Shown: piece by piece, positions 11,962 through 24,000 of the stretch | Position numbering within the stretch: the first letter of the stretch is position 1 | Layout: the number at the start of each line of letters is the position of its first letter | From: Paraphysomonas bandaiensis | Taxonomy: Eukaryota; Chrysophyceae | Assembly (NCBI GenBank): GCA_965644295.1 | Contig: CBFFRP010000324.1 | Location: 124,001-188,000 of the forward strand | Length of the DNA: 64,000 nucleotides | Reading direction: 5' to 3' | Notes under the pieces: generated by a model | Told to the model about the DNA's origin: nothing | What the model saw: the letters and a program-made list of their open reading frames with translations, nothing else | Databases searched by the model: none | Translations under genes and position numbers: made by a program

Positions 11962-13290
11962 ATGGGCGCATGTAGTTCAAGAGAATTTGTGACATCATCG
12001 GATATTCCGGGCAGAGATGATGTGGCAGTTGAGGTCTTTAAAAATATCGGATTGTCCAAGTATGAAGTTAATAAATTTTTCATGCTTTATAATAAAATTG
12101 ATTGTGATCACTCTGGACTAATATCATCAACCGAGCTGTTCAATTACCTTAGACTTGAAACCACCGAACTTGCAATTAAAATGTTTAATTCATTTGATAT
12201 CGATGGCAATGCTCGTCTGGACTTTTGTGAGTTTACTCTATCTATGTGGAACTTCTTGACATTGAGTACAAATCTTCTCCCTAGCTTAGTATTTTATCTG
12301 TTTGACTCTGACAACAACAGAGAATTGGATTGGTTTGAAGTCAAGAGTATTGTGGAGACTATACACACTACTTCTGCCTTGAGAAACGCGGCCCTAAAAA
12401 GAATCATTGACGACATGCAGTTCCATGCACCATTTAGCCATAGTGAATTTAATAAGTATTGCTACGATAATCCGTATGTATATCAGCCTCTGACAGTGCT
12501 ACAATTGAGCTGGCGGGAACGCATGTTAGGAAATGCTTTCTGGTCGCGCCTTATTTCTCGCCGAGTGAACAATGTTGCACAGCAACAACCCGACTATGCT
12601 TCAAGACTGATTACTTTCATAAAGGAAAAAATTCAGGAACGGAAGGCTATGAAACGTATGGCTAAAAGGGAACGGGCTCGTCAAAACCAATGGGATCGTC
12701 TCCAACACCGCAAGACCACCAACAAGTCCTATCAACGTGAGGATATGACTTTTGAATACTTCTCCAACGCCAGACAGCGGACCAAGAGTGTACATCACGT
12801 CCCTGTCCATAAAAAACGAGCCCGTCGCACGCCAGTATTTGATGCAGAGCCTATTGATATGGGTGATGCGGATGACAATATTAGCGATTCTAGCGCTGCA
12901 GATAGCAGCGGTGACTCGATTGATCCCCATCCGTACGCCACTATGTACGCAGCTGTCATGAAGAGTTTAGGGAGACCTCATAATTTAGGTGACCTGCTCA
13001 AACCACAGCGAGATCCTAGACGCTATCGCACGCTCTCTAAAGATATTTCATCTGTCTGTGGTCCCGAGATACAAGACCCAAAGTCTTCCTTAAAGTCGAG
13101 CCAAAGCCTCCCAAATTCGTCTCCAAAGGAAGATTCGTCTAAGTTTTCACTTTCAAGCCGCAGTATGACGTCAGTTGAAACAATACCACCGAAAAAAAAG
13201 AAATCCGTCTCTTTCAATGAAAAGAAAACTGTAATATATTTTGCGCCTTCGACTCGTCGAGTGGCGCCACACCCTCACTGCTGCACCTGA
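11962..13290 (+). CDS. EF-hand protein with predicted N-terminal dual acylation
   Basis: Intronless, 442 residues. It begins MGACSS: Gly2 followed by Cys4 is the usual pattern for N-myristoylation plus palmitoylation, so plasma-membrane or flagellar-membrane anchoring is likely (inference). The N-terminal 150 residues carry EF-hand loops: DCDHSGLISSTEL (residues about 48-60, canonical), DIDGNARLDFCEF (about 85-97, canonical) and DSDNNRELDWFEV (about 120-132). This resembles the calcineurin B/CBL layout. The second half is basic, then Ser-rich and probably disordered, ending in a Lys-rich KKKKSVSFNEKK segment. No kinase or other catalytic domain. A Ca2+ sensor or adaptor is the best reading; the tail is not one I know. 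Confidence 0.85.
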   Translation: MGACSSREFVTSSDIPGRDDVAVEVFKNIGLSKYEVNKFFMLYNKIDCDHSGLISSTELFNYLRLETTELAIKMFNSFDIDGNARLDFCEFTLSMWNFLTLSTNLLPSLVFYLFDSDNNRELDWFEVKSIVETIHTTSALRNAALKRIIDDMQFHAPFSHSEFNKYCYDNPYVYQPLTVLQLSWRERMLGNAFWSRLISRRVNNVAQQQPDYASRLITFIKEKIQERKAMKRMAKRERARQNQWDRLQHRKTTNKSYQREDMTFEYFSNARQRTKSVHHVPVHKKRARRTPVFDAEPIDMGDADDNISDSSAADSSGDSIDPHPYATMYAAVMKSLGRPHNLGDLLKPQRDPRRYRTLSKDISSVCGPEIQDPKSSLKSSQSLPNSSPKEDSSKFSLSSRSMTSVETIPPKKKKSVSFNEKKTVIYFAPSTRRVAPHPHCCT

Positions 13291-14521
13291 GCATCAGAAC
13301 CGCTGCTTGCCCCCTGTAACTAACAGGGGCAACCCCATAAAAAGTATTAAGGAATAGACATCGAATAAAGGATTATAATAAAGGGCCGATTGTATGCATC
13401 ATCTGCCTAGCAATTAGACGGTATTGTGCAGCATTGTCATCGTACTCTGTCTGCTATAAAGGAAAAACATTAAAATGTATACAGCATGTGCAAGATTATA
13501 AAGAAGAGCAATAATAGTGTTCGTTGTCGTTGTGCTGGAAAGTGATTTAAGGTATTAGTGCTAATAATTAATGTCTTGTATTGAGTGGGATCGATAGTAA
13601 TTAATTAACCAATATATCTAATGTTGCTTCGATATGCTGTTCATAATTTATTTATTTATTAATAGGGATAAACCAATATGCAATTGCATTTTTATATTTT
13701 CATGAACTTTTGGACTTGTTGAATTTATCTGTAGTAAATCACGAAGTTCCACTCTAAATATTGTATATGAAGCTATCACTAGTTATCACAAGCAAGATTC
13801 ACTTGTTGAGTTTCACTTAAAGTTGATTTAATGCAGTATCACATGGGTGAAATGAAGTGCAGTACTTCTAAATTCTTGTGTCCACTCTCACTTAACAGTT
13901 GCTGCATAATTCAAGTACACATAATCAATTGATGTCGTAGTGACAGCAAGTAAGATTGATAAGTTCAAATATTTTCAAAAACAAAAGTAGTACTATGTGT
14001 CTTCCAAGAAAGCGATATCTCTGTCGTAGACGGGTGCAAAAAAACCTTATATAACATTCCAACCTAGATACAAAACTGCTACGCCACACGTCATTAACTC
14101 TCATGTGGGTATTCATTTTCACCCACGTCATTACTCCAATGTCCATGACATTATCGTTTATAGAATCTCATTCTATGTGCCTTCCAAAGTCTATTGAAAG
14201 TTGCTGCATAAGATTCAATGAGATTAACAATTAGTACTCTTCATTTAGCTTAAATTCACAGGATTTAAGGATTCATTGGAATGAGGAGCTACACTATGCA
14301 CTGTACCTAGCTCAGTTTAGTATCTACAGAAACCCCGTATTTTTAATATTTTCTCCCATTTTGATATTTTAAATTCCTAGAATACCTACTTTTAGTGAAA
14401 AATATATGTAATGTAGCAATACCTGAAACTTCCTCGACATAATTGTGAACATTCTTCAGTGTGGTTTTTAATGCTTAGGAAGGTATGAGCTTTCATACAT
14501 CATCCGATTGCTTATATCCAT
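13291..14521. other. AT-rich intergenic stretch
   Basis: No gene supported. Long AT-rich runs and short ORFs only. No inverted repeats with target duplications seen. It includes the 3' end of the EF-hand gene and the upstream region of the ADP-ribosylglycohydrolase gene. Confidence 0.4.
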
Positions 14522-15937
14522 ATGGGAAATTTCCTTGCGAACGAGCAGCAAGTACAATTACAGAATAATGCCCAAGCACAGTGTGACTTTGAACTGCTAT
14601 GCAATGGATCATCCACACAGATAGAGCGGAGACCTGCCTTCGAGAGACTGCGATCACTGTACGCTCCAGTAACAACATCACATAAGTCATATTGCAATGA
14701 AGTTACTAAAGTATTTGAAACTAAATTTACTCTTTGGGAAGATGTTCGTAAGTTTAAGACGAGTGTTGAACTGGCGAATGCTATAAGGGGATGTATTTAT
14801 GGCGGCGCCCTTGGAGATTCTGTAGGACTGGCAACTGAGTTTTTGACTAAGAATGTCGCAATTGATTTTTATGGACTTGAGTATGATTTTCATCCTGGAT
14901 GTCGTGTGTATGCAGATGCTCATCGGATGGTAAAGTAGACTGTACGATTGGAATATATTAACAAAGCTATAGGGGTTTCCGAATGGAGACTGGACAGATG
15001 ACACTGATCAACTACTTTTAATACTAATGTCTCTATTAGAAACTGGAGGCCAAGCGAATGCAAAACACTTTGCCTCCAAACTTGTTGAGTGGAAAGATCA
15101 TGGCTTCCAAGGCCTGGGGGACTGCAGTGGAGGAGGCCTGGGGCAAAGTACGAAGAGGGTCCTGTGCCACTCCTCTTTCCTTGTGGAGCCCGAGCGAGCT
15201 GCTCAAGAGGTATGGGAGGCTGGCGGAAAGAAGGTAGCTCCTAATGGTGCAGTAATGCGAACAGCCGTTACTGGCATACCATATTTTTGGGACACAGCCA
15301 TAGTTCAGCAGAATACTCTAATGATGTGCCGCGTGACGCATGCTGACCCTCGCTGTGTTGCATCTTGTCTAATAGTTAGTGGTCTAATTGCCAAGGCACT
15401 ACAGTTTCTCGCAGATGACACACATAATTCAATATTTTGTGTCAGTATTGAGGATTGGATTTCTGAAATTGTTGTAAAGGCCGAGAGTGTTCTTGACACG
15501 GATGCTCAGGTATTTACTACCCGCTTTATTTATTCATTTAAATGTATCATATACATGCATAGAAATCAGAGCTTCATTACTATACTACGTCCTCATATAT
15601 TCAGAATTGTCGCTTATGTGACCTTCAATTGGACGAGCCCCACAGCATTGGATATACATACAAATGTCTGGCATGTGCTTTGGTTGCACTACGGGAACTT
15701 TATCGTTGCACAAACAGTGGCAATTTGACATCTACCGAAGTATTTCAGCAAATAGTATCAGATGTAACCATGCAATGTGGAGATGCAGACACCAATGCTG
15801 CAGTTTCAGGGTCACTGTTGGGATGTTTTATTGGGTATGATTGTTTACCAAAACAGTGGATATCTTCTATGCCGTATGTGGTGTGGCTCGAGGCATGGGT
15901 TCAAAAACTGCTCTATATGATGAAGTGCATCGATTGA
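14522..15937 (+). CDS. ADP-ribosylglycohydrolase (DraG/ARH family)
   Basis: Likely removes ADP-ribose from proteins or related adducts, using two Mg2+ ions held by acidic residues. Three exons, with introns 14930-14972 (43 nt) and about 15510-15604. The spliced protein shows the family signatures in order: GCIYGGALGDSVGLATEF (substrate loop), GDWTDDTDQLLLILMSLL (first metal motif, made when exon 1 joins exon 2), NGAVMRTAVTG, and the C-terminal GDADTNAAVSGSLLG (second metal motif). All expected acidic metal ligands are present, so an active enzyme is likely. It begins MGNFLA, so Gly2 could be N-myristoylated (weak inference). About 100 residues precede the catalytic domain and look family-unrelated. 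ARH1/ARH3-like specificity cannot be decided. Confidence 0.88.
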
Positions 15938-16139
15938 AATAATAATTTGAAATATATATTATTGTTCATACCTCTATAGATATGAAGAAATATCTGTTTT
16001 TAACGAGACAAGCTGGACTATAATCACCTACTAAATATGTACTATCACTACCTTGATTCTACTATGCCATAAAAAAGGTTAATATATATAAGGGCTTATC
16101 CATTTTAGAATATCTATTAAACTTTTTCAGAGATAAAAG

Positions 16140-17115
16140 CTACGATATTCTTCCATCTAATATACTTGACATGCACTCTCCTTGCGAGGTCTTGAACGAT
16201 ATACCATCATAAGTAGCCACACCATGAGAATTCACACATAGTTTAGACACTATTTGACCAAATGCTTTAGTAGCTTTATTTCCTGCCTCCACAGGGGCAG
16301 ATAAATGACCCTCAAAAGTCACTGGCTCACCTATGTGAGCTGTGTCTGGCGGTAAGACTGGTTCCACCTGATTCCATGCACGTCAGAGAACAAAACACGT
16401 CAATCGATAACACTTACCTTGGTATGATCTTGATCGCTGGCACAGAGCAGCATGCCTTGAGAGAGTACACCTTTCAACTTTCGGGGTTTAAGATTGCATA
16501 CTACTACTACCAGCCTGTTCAAAAGCTGTTCTTTTGAACAAAACTTGACTAGACCACTGACAATGGTTCTTGGCTCTGACTCTCCTACATCCACTTGCTC
16601 AATGTAAAGTGAATCTGCATCTGGGTGATTATCAATCGAAATTATACGGCCGATCCTGATGTCTAACAGAGATATTTCAGAATGCTGCTCTTTGGGCATA
16701 GATGGTTTTTGGTCACATTCCTGCAAATGGCAACAAATACATTTACACATGCAGAACTAATATGTGTCGCATCCACTTCATTTACCTCAATGTGAAAGTT
16801 TCCTGAATGTACTGGTTCGGAAGAAACACCTATGTCAAAAACCGGAGTAATAGTATACTTATACGAGGACCCATGGGGCAGATCGTTCAATACTACAGAA
16901 TTTGATACCACACTGCGCATGTTGTATACTTCTGGATGCAGCGAACATTCATACTCCAATTGGTAGCACTTTGCAGTTTCCACACTAGGCCAAGTAATTT
17001 CGGCGTTATTTTTAGTTAATTTTACTTTGGTCGACATGCTGCGTATTACTGATCGGATATTAACAGTTGAACCGCGAAATGTACCGTTCACTAAACGTAC
17101 TGGAAGACTTAACAT
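16140..17115 (-). CDS. FN3-like plus EMAP-II/Trbp111-type tRNA-binding domain protein
   Basis: Three exons, with introns about 16787-16722 and 16419-16372. The N-terminus ([15 protein letters not shown]) is basic and lacks acidic residues, so a mitochondrial presequence is possible. Residues about 35-110 look like a fibronectin type III sandwich ([35 protein letters not shown]). The C-terminal 190 residues are a tRNA-binding OB-fold plus extension as in AIMP1/EMAP-II, Arc1p and the C-terminus of some TyrRS/Met[63 protein letters not shown] and LLCASD. Such proteins bring tRNA to aminoacyl-tRNA synthetases. No synthetase catalytic domain is present, so it should act in trans. The FN3-like N-terminus is unusual for the family. 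Confidence 0.82.
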
Positions 17116-17554
17116 CTCTTATCCTCTAATCCTAACAGTATTTTAGTTGCAAGAGTGTGTTGGACGTTTAAAACCTTCTTATGCATCATGCTCAGCTGAA
17201 CGAGTGGGGAGAAGGATGTTGATTGGTCGATATGAATATGTACACTTTGGAAGTTGAAATCAAAAAAGTTGTAGTTTTTGGAAAAAAGACTGATTTCAGT
17301 GACTTAGTGATTGAAATACCACCACCCATACCAGGGACGTATGAACAATGAACACAGTATTTCACACCTTCAATTGAATTCCAGGATTTTTCTGACAAAA
17401 AGTGAGGACTTTACTGATCAGAATACAAGAATCACACACACAGTGTAGTACAGAGAATAACAAGACATACATACATGTACATACATCATGAAGTGGAAGT
17501 GGATCCATAAGAACTCACTCAACACTATCGTATCAGATATCACTCATAATACTA
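17116..17554. promoter_or_regulatory. Divergent upstream region of the tRNA-binding and ATP-grasp genes
   Basis: No gene. It holds the promoters of two divergent genes. A weak match to the recurring upstream motif (CAGTGTAGTACAG) lies at about 17441-17453, and a CATACATACATGTACATACATC run lies near 17466. Function is inferred only from position. Confidence 0.3.
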
Positions 17555-20215
17555 ATGGGAACACTCTCTCAAATCATACCCTACTCAGCTGATGCTGATT
17601 TATCTCAACACTTTAACGATGATTTTAATTCAATTCTTAATGCTTTAAAACATTCATGTGATGGGTTGTTACTGGATATCTATCCCCCTGATATCCACAA
17701 CCCCTATCCTATAGGCATACCACTCATATTATTCTATCAAATGAAAAAAGTTTCTAAGATTATAGAGAGAGGAATCACAGCTGTAGTTGAGAACTATTTC
17801 ACAGATAGAAGACTTCACGAGTCCTTCCTACGACTGTCTGAACACGCGAGATGGCTATTAAAGCTCGTTGAAAGTCAGCCATATAAGATTGGAAGCTGGA
17901 GGCCTGATATATTATTTCCAGATGAATGCTCTGATAAATTTGTTGTGTGTGAAATTAATGCAAGGTTTCCATTCAATGGTTTCTATGCCTCCCATGCGAA
18001 GAATAGTGCGATTACTGAGTTGCCGCATTTGGCGAATGTGCCTATCATGCCAGTTAGTGAGCTTGAAGGAATACCTGAAGCTTTTTCAGGAGTTTTTGAT
18101 TCAACCAAGTGTATCGGCATATTGAAGAGTACTACCCCAGATAGAGGGTGGGATGTAAATTTATTTCGAAATTCCATGAGTGGAAAGCGAAAACGAAATA
18201 AGGAGTCGTCAAATAATCTACAAGGCGATTTAGTTGATATTGCGAATAGTGATGCGTCTGTACCATCCTTTCTAGATCCTCCTAATATCTCGCGACATTT
18301 GTCTGAGACATTTCAGTGCGACGGTGGTGCACGGTTTGTAGACCCTTGGGACTTGCATGTGGGTGCAGATGGTAAGCTTTATGATTCGATAGGTGGACCA
18401 ATAGAGCAGTTCGCATTAGAAATAAGTCAAAAAGAGTTGTTGGATATGCCTAGAGATGTGATACGAATACTCTTAACCGAGTGTCGGTATATCAACGACA
18501 TTAGGACGATTCTATTGACCCACGACAAACGTATGTTGTCGGTTCTCACCTCCCCGGAAGTCATGAAGGATTACATGAGCCCATCCGATATGCAAGTCTT
18601 GCAAAATTATATCATTCAGACGTATGTATGTGGATGTCAGGAACATTCGGATGTCATCTTGGAAGCATCAAGACATCGCTCGGAATGGATTCTGAAGCCG
18701 AACAGTGGAGGAAAAGGAGTGGGCATTGTATTCGGGAGAGACTGCAGTGATTCTAAGTGGAGAGAGATGCTAGGCGATGCAAACTTTGCCCAGTATGTTC
18801 TTCAGCGTGTTATAAAGCAAAAAGTGTTCTCCATATATACTGGACCCACGCAGATATCTGGGGATAACAGCAGTGTGGAAAACGGTTTCAAAGATATGTT
18901 GTTGGTTGGACTGTGGCACTGTTTTAACGATAAGTTTCTGGGACCAGGAATATTTCGTGCGTCCTCTTTGGATCACCCTATAGTAAATGTAGCTGGTGGT
19001 AATGGTTTAATTTTTTCACCTGTTGTTTTGTCGTGCAAATGGCCTCTTAAGCGCAACATACCTCTCGTTCATGAAAATGGAAATGCTGATCGTGGTGGTG
19101 TGCCCGAACCAAGTCTGATGTTCACCCCACCTCCCCACTGCGTATTCAAGTTAAGAACTAGAAATGGAGTTAATAGTCTATTACATGGAGCTGGTGGAGA
19201 ACGAAGCTGTGAATTCGGCAGTATCATCAACGCACTAGAGGAGGATGGCATAGCACTTGTGCACACTGACTGGCTGGCAGGATATAGGGATAGTGACCTT
19301 CAATTGCACAGCGAAATTATTGATTCCCAACTTTTAGAACTAGTGAAGAAACTGGGTGGAGTGCCCAATCCTCACACAGATGGAGGTGTTGGTGGAGGAA
19401 CGAGTGTCTGGAACGTGCAGCCAATATGTAGTAATCCATCAAAATTGAGCGGTCCGCGCCCTGCACGATCTCTCACTGCGGAGCCGTTTGGAATACATAC
19501 GGTATGTGCGATACATTTGCCCTATTATGCATTATTACACGCATTAAAAATCAAGTGTTCACGCACATGTTGGTTGTGTAAAGAGTTATGATGTGATTAT
19601 TGTGTCAACCCAATACATGACCATGCATGGTTTCTGTTCCTCATAAACAACAAAATGACATTGCTTTTTGATGCACAGGACTGCTCATTTGAAGATCCTC
19701 CACCGCGTTTTATGTGTCTCTTTGTTGTTCGTGAGGACCGTTGCGGAGGCGGTCATAGCATTTTGTTGGACGCTGATGTCTTAGTCCGATATCTGTCCAG
19801 ACGCAGCTTGCGGGTGCTTACAAATGCTATCTTCACACTTCGTGTACCGGAGGAGTTCCGCAAGGTCGGAAAGGATGGAGGGGAAGGTGTTCAAACCATT
19901 CGTGCTCCAATTCTGTGGGCAGGTGGGAGGTGGCGTTATAGGGGAGATATCATTGACAAGTCTCAGTGCTCGAAGGAGGAGCTCGCGGCAATTTCCGAGT
20001 TGGATGGATTATTGACTAACCATCATTTAATTCTAACAACTGATATTCCACAGGGCACAGTGCTAATCCTAGATAATAGTAGGTGGATGCACGGTAGGAC
20101 GGATGTTAAGGATAGGAAAAGATGGTTGAAAAGAATACGATTTCATGCTGTGCTGCCTAGTCCAGAATATAAACCCCTTATATCACGGTCTTCATCTTTA
20201 CAAGGGATCGAGTGA
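17555..20215 (+). CDS. Fusion of an ATP-grasp domain and a TauD/TfdA-type Fe(II)/2-oxoglutarate dioxygenase
   Basis: Two exons with one longer intron (19502-19678), giving about 830 residues. Residues about 80-480 look like an ATP-grasp ligase: an N-terminal region with FVVCEINARFPFNGFY, then the glycine-rich nucleotide loop in WILKPNSGGKGVGIVFG. ATP-grasp enzymes join a carboxylate to an amine through an acyl-phosphate. The C-terminal 280 residues are TauD-like: EPFGIHT from exon 1 joins DCSFEDPPPRF in exon 2 to form the iron-binding HxD, and NSRWMHGRTDV supplies the distal His. RKRWLKRIRFH would give the 2-oxoglutarate Arg. The split HTD motif confirms the splice. Ligase plus oxidase in one chain suggests synthesis and oxidation of a small amide or amino-acid product, but substrate and pathway are unknown. 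Confidence 0.8.
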
Positions 20216-20604
20216 TCTTACTAAAAGCAAAACAAATGACATATTTGTACATATCTTTTTTTAATGCAAACTAATGTCAATATAATACAGTACACCTTGC
20301 AGTTGTGTTTATCTCTCTTCTGCTGCAATCTAATCCTACGGTTTATCTTCTCCTTAACGAGTATGTACGCAAAGAATTGGCAAAAGCCAAGACTGCTACA
20401 CCGTTGAGCGTCGTTACTGTGTCCCACTCTCTATATCATATTCTAGAGCACAATTTTGCAAGTTATACGTGTAATCGACAGCACATGCCGCTCTATCAAG
20501 GTACATAAGCCTTTCGAATAGACAAATCGTCCACCTTTTCGTTTGCTAACAGAGTAAACTTCATGTCACTCAGATTTCAAATGGTTATTGAAAAGCACTG
20601 AGAA
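20216..20604. other. Intergenic stretch left of the copia element, with an orphan ORF
   Basis: Position 20305-20508 is open and follows an acceptor-like CTTGCAG. It gives 67 residues ending MPLYQGT just before GTACATAAG, a donor-like sequence. No family recognised and no partner exon found. It could be an exon remnant or chance. The copia target duplication GAGAA is at 20600-20604. Confidence 0.3.
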
Positions 20605-20898
20605 TGTTGAGAAACGCTCATTTTACACTAGATCACAGAGAGAATTTGTCGTAAGACTAGATAGATTTATTAGTATCGTTTATACGAAGTTGTGATAACC
20701 AACACTAACTCATTATAATCCCTGCATAATATCCTACATATGCGAACCTCTCGTTACTGAACATATCTTGAAAGGTCAACCTATTTCAGTTTCTCAATAT
20801 CATCACAGCATTTGTACATCACTATATTTCACTGTATTCTCGTACATTGTCTTCAAGTGACATACTGAATATACTAGAATAAGATCCATATTCTAATA
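20605..20898 (-). repeat. 3' LTR of the copia element
   Basis: 294 bp and identical to the 5' LTR. The preceding polypurine tract (GAGTGGGAG in coding orientation) confirms the boundary at 20898. Confidence 0.93.
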
Positions 20899-21077
20899 CT
20901 CCCACTCAATGTAGAATGCAGTGAGACAAAACAACAGTGATCACAATAATCTGATAATGCTATGACTATCTAGTCCCATAGGTAAAAACAGATGTGAAAT
21001 CTTTTAAAGATACATATATACCTAACAGTCAACTAGATATACAGTTATGTGGGATTTTCACCCACTAAAACACACCT

Positions 21078-24000
21078 TTAACCTCTTCGGGGTCGTTTCT
21101 TCTGCTGCTCCTCCACACTGTTAGACACACTCCTCTTAACCCCGGTAATCGTTTTCTCATGACGGCTGAAGATCTTCGTGGACAACGCCTTTGTAAAAAT
21201 ATCGGCCGCCATATCATCCGTAGATACATGAATCAACTTTGCTGTAGGAAATTTGCCATTAACATGTTCTCTTATCCAGTGATACTTGATGTCAATATGC
21301 TTCGACCTCTTATGATACACTGGATTCTCTGAAAGATCCTTTGCACTCTTACTATCCATAAAGAATGGAGTCGGCTTCGTTACCAAGAGTCCGAGCTCCT
21401 TGAACACCCCCCGAAGCCACACCAGTTCTTGCAAAGCCGCATACTCCGCCATATACTCAGATTCCATGCTCGAAGTCGCAACTGTGGTCTGAAGCTTGGA
21501 CTGCCAGGCCAAAGCGCCCGCACATAAAAACACGATGTATCCCGTTGTGGACCGCCTAGTCATCCTATCACCAGCCCAGTCTGAATCACTGAATACATGT
21601 AAATCAAACTCACTCCCACTGAATCTGATGCCCTTATCAACTGTACCACGTAAATATTTCAACAAATGAATAGCTAATCTGCAAGTCGCATAATATGATG
21701 GAGAAGTACTAAATCGAGCCAATAACCCCACAGCATAAGCCAGATCAGGTCTAGTGTGAATCGCCAAATGCAATACCGCTCCAATAATTCCTCTATACGG
21801 AAATGATTCGACCCACTGCTTCTGCTCCTCCGTCAGCTCACGTTGATTGCTCTTTCCCATAAACGAACTGAATTTCTTTACAATATTCTTGGCATATTCC
21901 GATTGATCTAACATGTACCAGTCCTCGCCTCTCGTGATTCTGATATTCAGAAACCGTTTGCACACACCCAGATCGTGCATTTCAAACGTTTCGCAGAACC
22001 TACGTTTAACACTTTCTAAGTAGGTGAGATCAGCAGATGCAATGATAATATCATCAACATATATCAGCAATAAGTGCAATTGACCATTACTCCATCGCAT
22101 ATACAAGCATGTATCTAAAATGCAAGCAGTAAAATGTAACGATTTGATGAACTTGTCAATATGCTTGTTCCACTGCCTCGGTGATGACCGCAAACCATAT
22201 AAGGCCTTGATCAATTGAAAACACCACCCCGCTGGCAACTCTTCATCAGGTGGAGGTGCCATATAAACATCCTCTTCAAGATCGGCATAACAAAACGCTG
22301 ATGATACATCCAACTGATGTACATGCATATGGAACATAAATGCAATTGCAAGAACCAGTCGAATGGTTATTCCCTTGACCACTGGAGCAAACGTGGACTG
22401 CTCCTCCTCCGTTTTTTCTTGTAGATTCCCTAATGCAACCAGCCGCGCCTTATACTTGACTACGTTCCCCAGAAGGTCTCTCTTCACCGTGTGAACATAC
22501 TTTGCTCGCACCAACTTCTCTCCTCGTGGAGTCCGCACAATCTTTAAGACACGTCTCTTCAGTAGTGAGGTCTTCTCCACCTTCCGAGCTTCTCTCCACT
22601 TCATGTACTGTGGAGATCTCTCTGCTTCAGCATAGGAGTCTGGTATCTTAAAGTCATCATGTTGAAACTCTGCATGTTTAAAGTTAACAGTGCATGCATC
22701 TGGCACCTCAACCATATTTATTTCTCCTAACACCGATGCGTTCGCCAACCTACGCTGTAGCCGTTTCCGCCGTACACGACCATCACCATCTAGTTCAATA
22801 GGTCGTCTAGTAGATATATACGAACCCATACCTTGCTCATCCTGAGCCCGCAAATCTTGCGGTGTGGGAGGAGCCCCGCTCGCATCCCCAGACCCATGGT
22901 CTGTCGAGGTCTGCAACCTCACGACTGTCTGTTGACAGGTTGGGTCAGGACTCTCCTGGAACCCTCCAGGTCTTCCCTGGTCCAGCTCCCTGGCTGGCGT
23001 AGTACTCAGGGCGTCCCCCTTTCCTATGTACCCGGTATTCCCGGGGGTTTCTGCAGTCATACGCACCACGTCTTCGACGTGTATAGGCACCCGGTGCTCT
23101 ATATGCTCGCGACCTGCAGTAACAAGTGAACGGTATGCTACAATCACACCCTTACGTTCTACAACTCTTGTTGTCTTATACAGAAGTCCGTCCTCATCAT
23201 CAATATGATACGTTCCTTCTAAGCTGACATAGTCGGATGCAAGCTTGGGTCTAGCGGCCTCCCGCACTCGAAGAGCATCAATCTCTGCGAAATACTTCTC
23301 TGATCGTGATGGCGTTGACTCATCAGTCAATATATGGACTGTAGTCACCACCTTGTTTGATTCAGGAAGATATACATGGTATCCTACCTTCTCATCAGAG
23401 TAACCCATTAAATATCCAACTAGAGCCTTATCCTCCCAATCCTTTCGTCGATCCGCCTTCGGTGAAAGAACATAAGTTCGACACCCCCATACCCTAAGAT
23501 ATCTCAAATTTGGAGGCTCGCCCGTTAGAAACTCTATAGGAGACATATACCCTTTATCTGTTTTCGTTGGCAATCGAATCAAAATATATCTGGCTGCCAT
23601 GTATGCATCCAGCCAAAATTGCGGTGGCAGTCCAGATTGGATTAGCATTGCAAGAGTCATCTCTCCAGCAGTTCTGAACTTCCTCTCCTCTATGGCATTC
23701 ATTTCTGGAGAGTCTGTTGAGCTCCACGTATGTTGATAGCACTCCTGTGTCCTAAGATACTGACGCAGCTCCTCACTGATTAATTCTCCTGCACCATCGG
23801 CATGATAGTGCTCCATCTTGAGCTTGTACCTTTTAACATCTCCTCTAAATAGCTCTTTGAAGACTTCTAAGACCGCTTCCCCAGTTCTGTGGACTAAACC
23901 CGTCGCCCAGAACATTTTGCTGGCATGATGCGTTATCTTTAACACATACCTCTCACCTCCTCTAGCAGGACAATTTAAGTACACAGCGATATCTGCTGAA

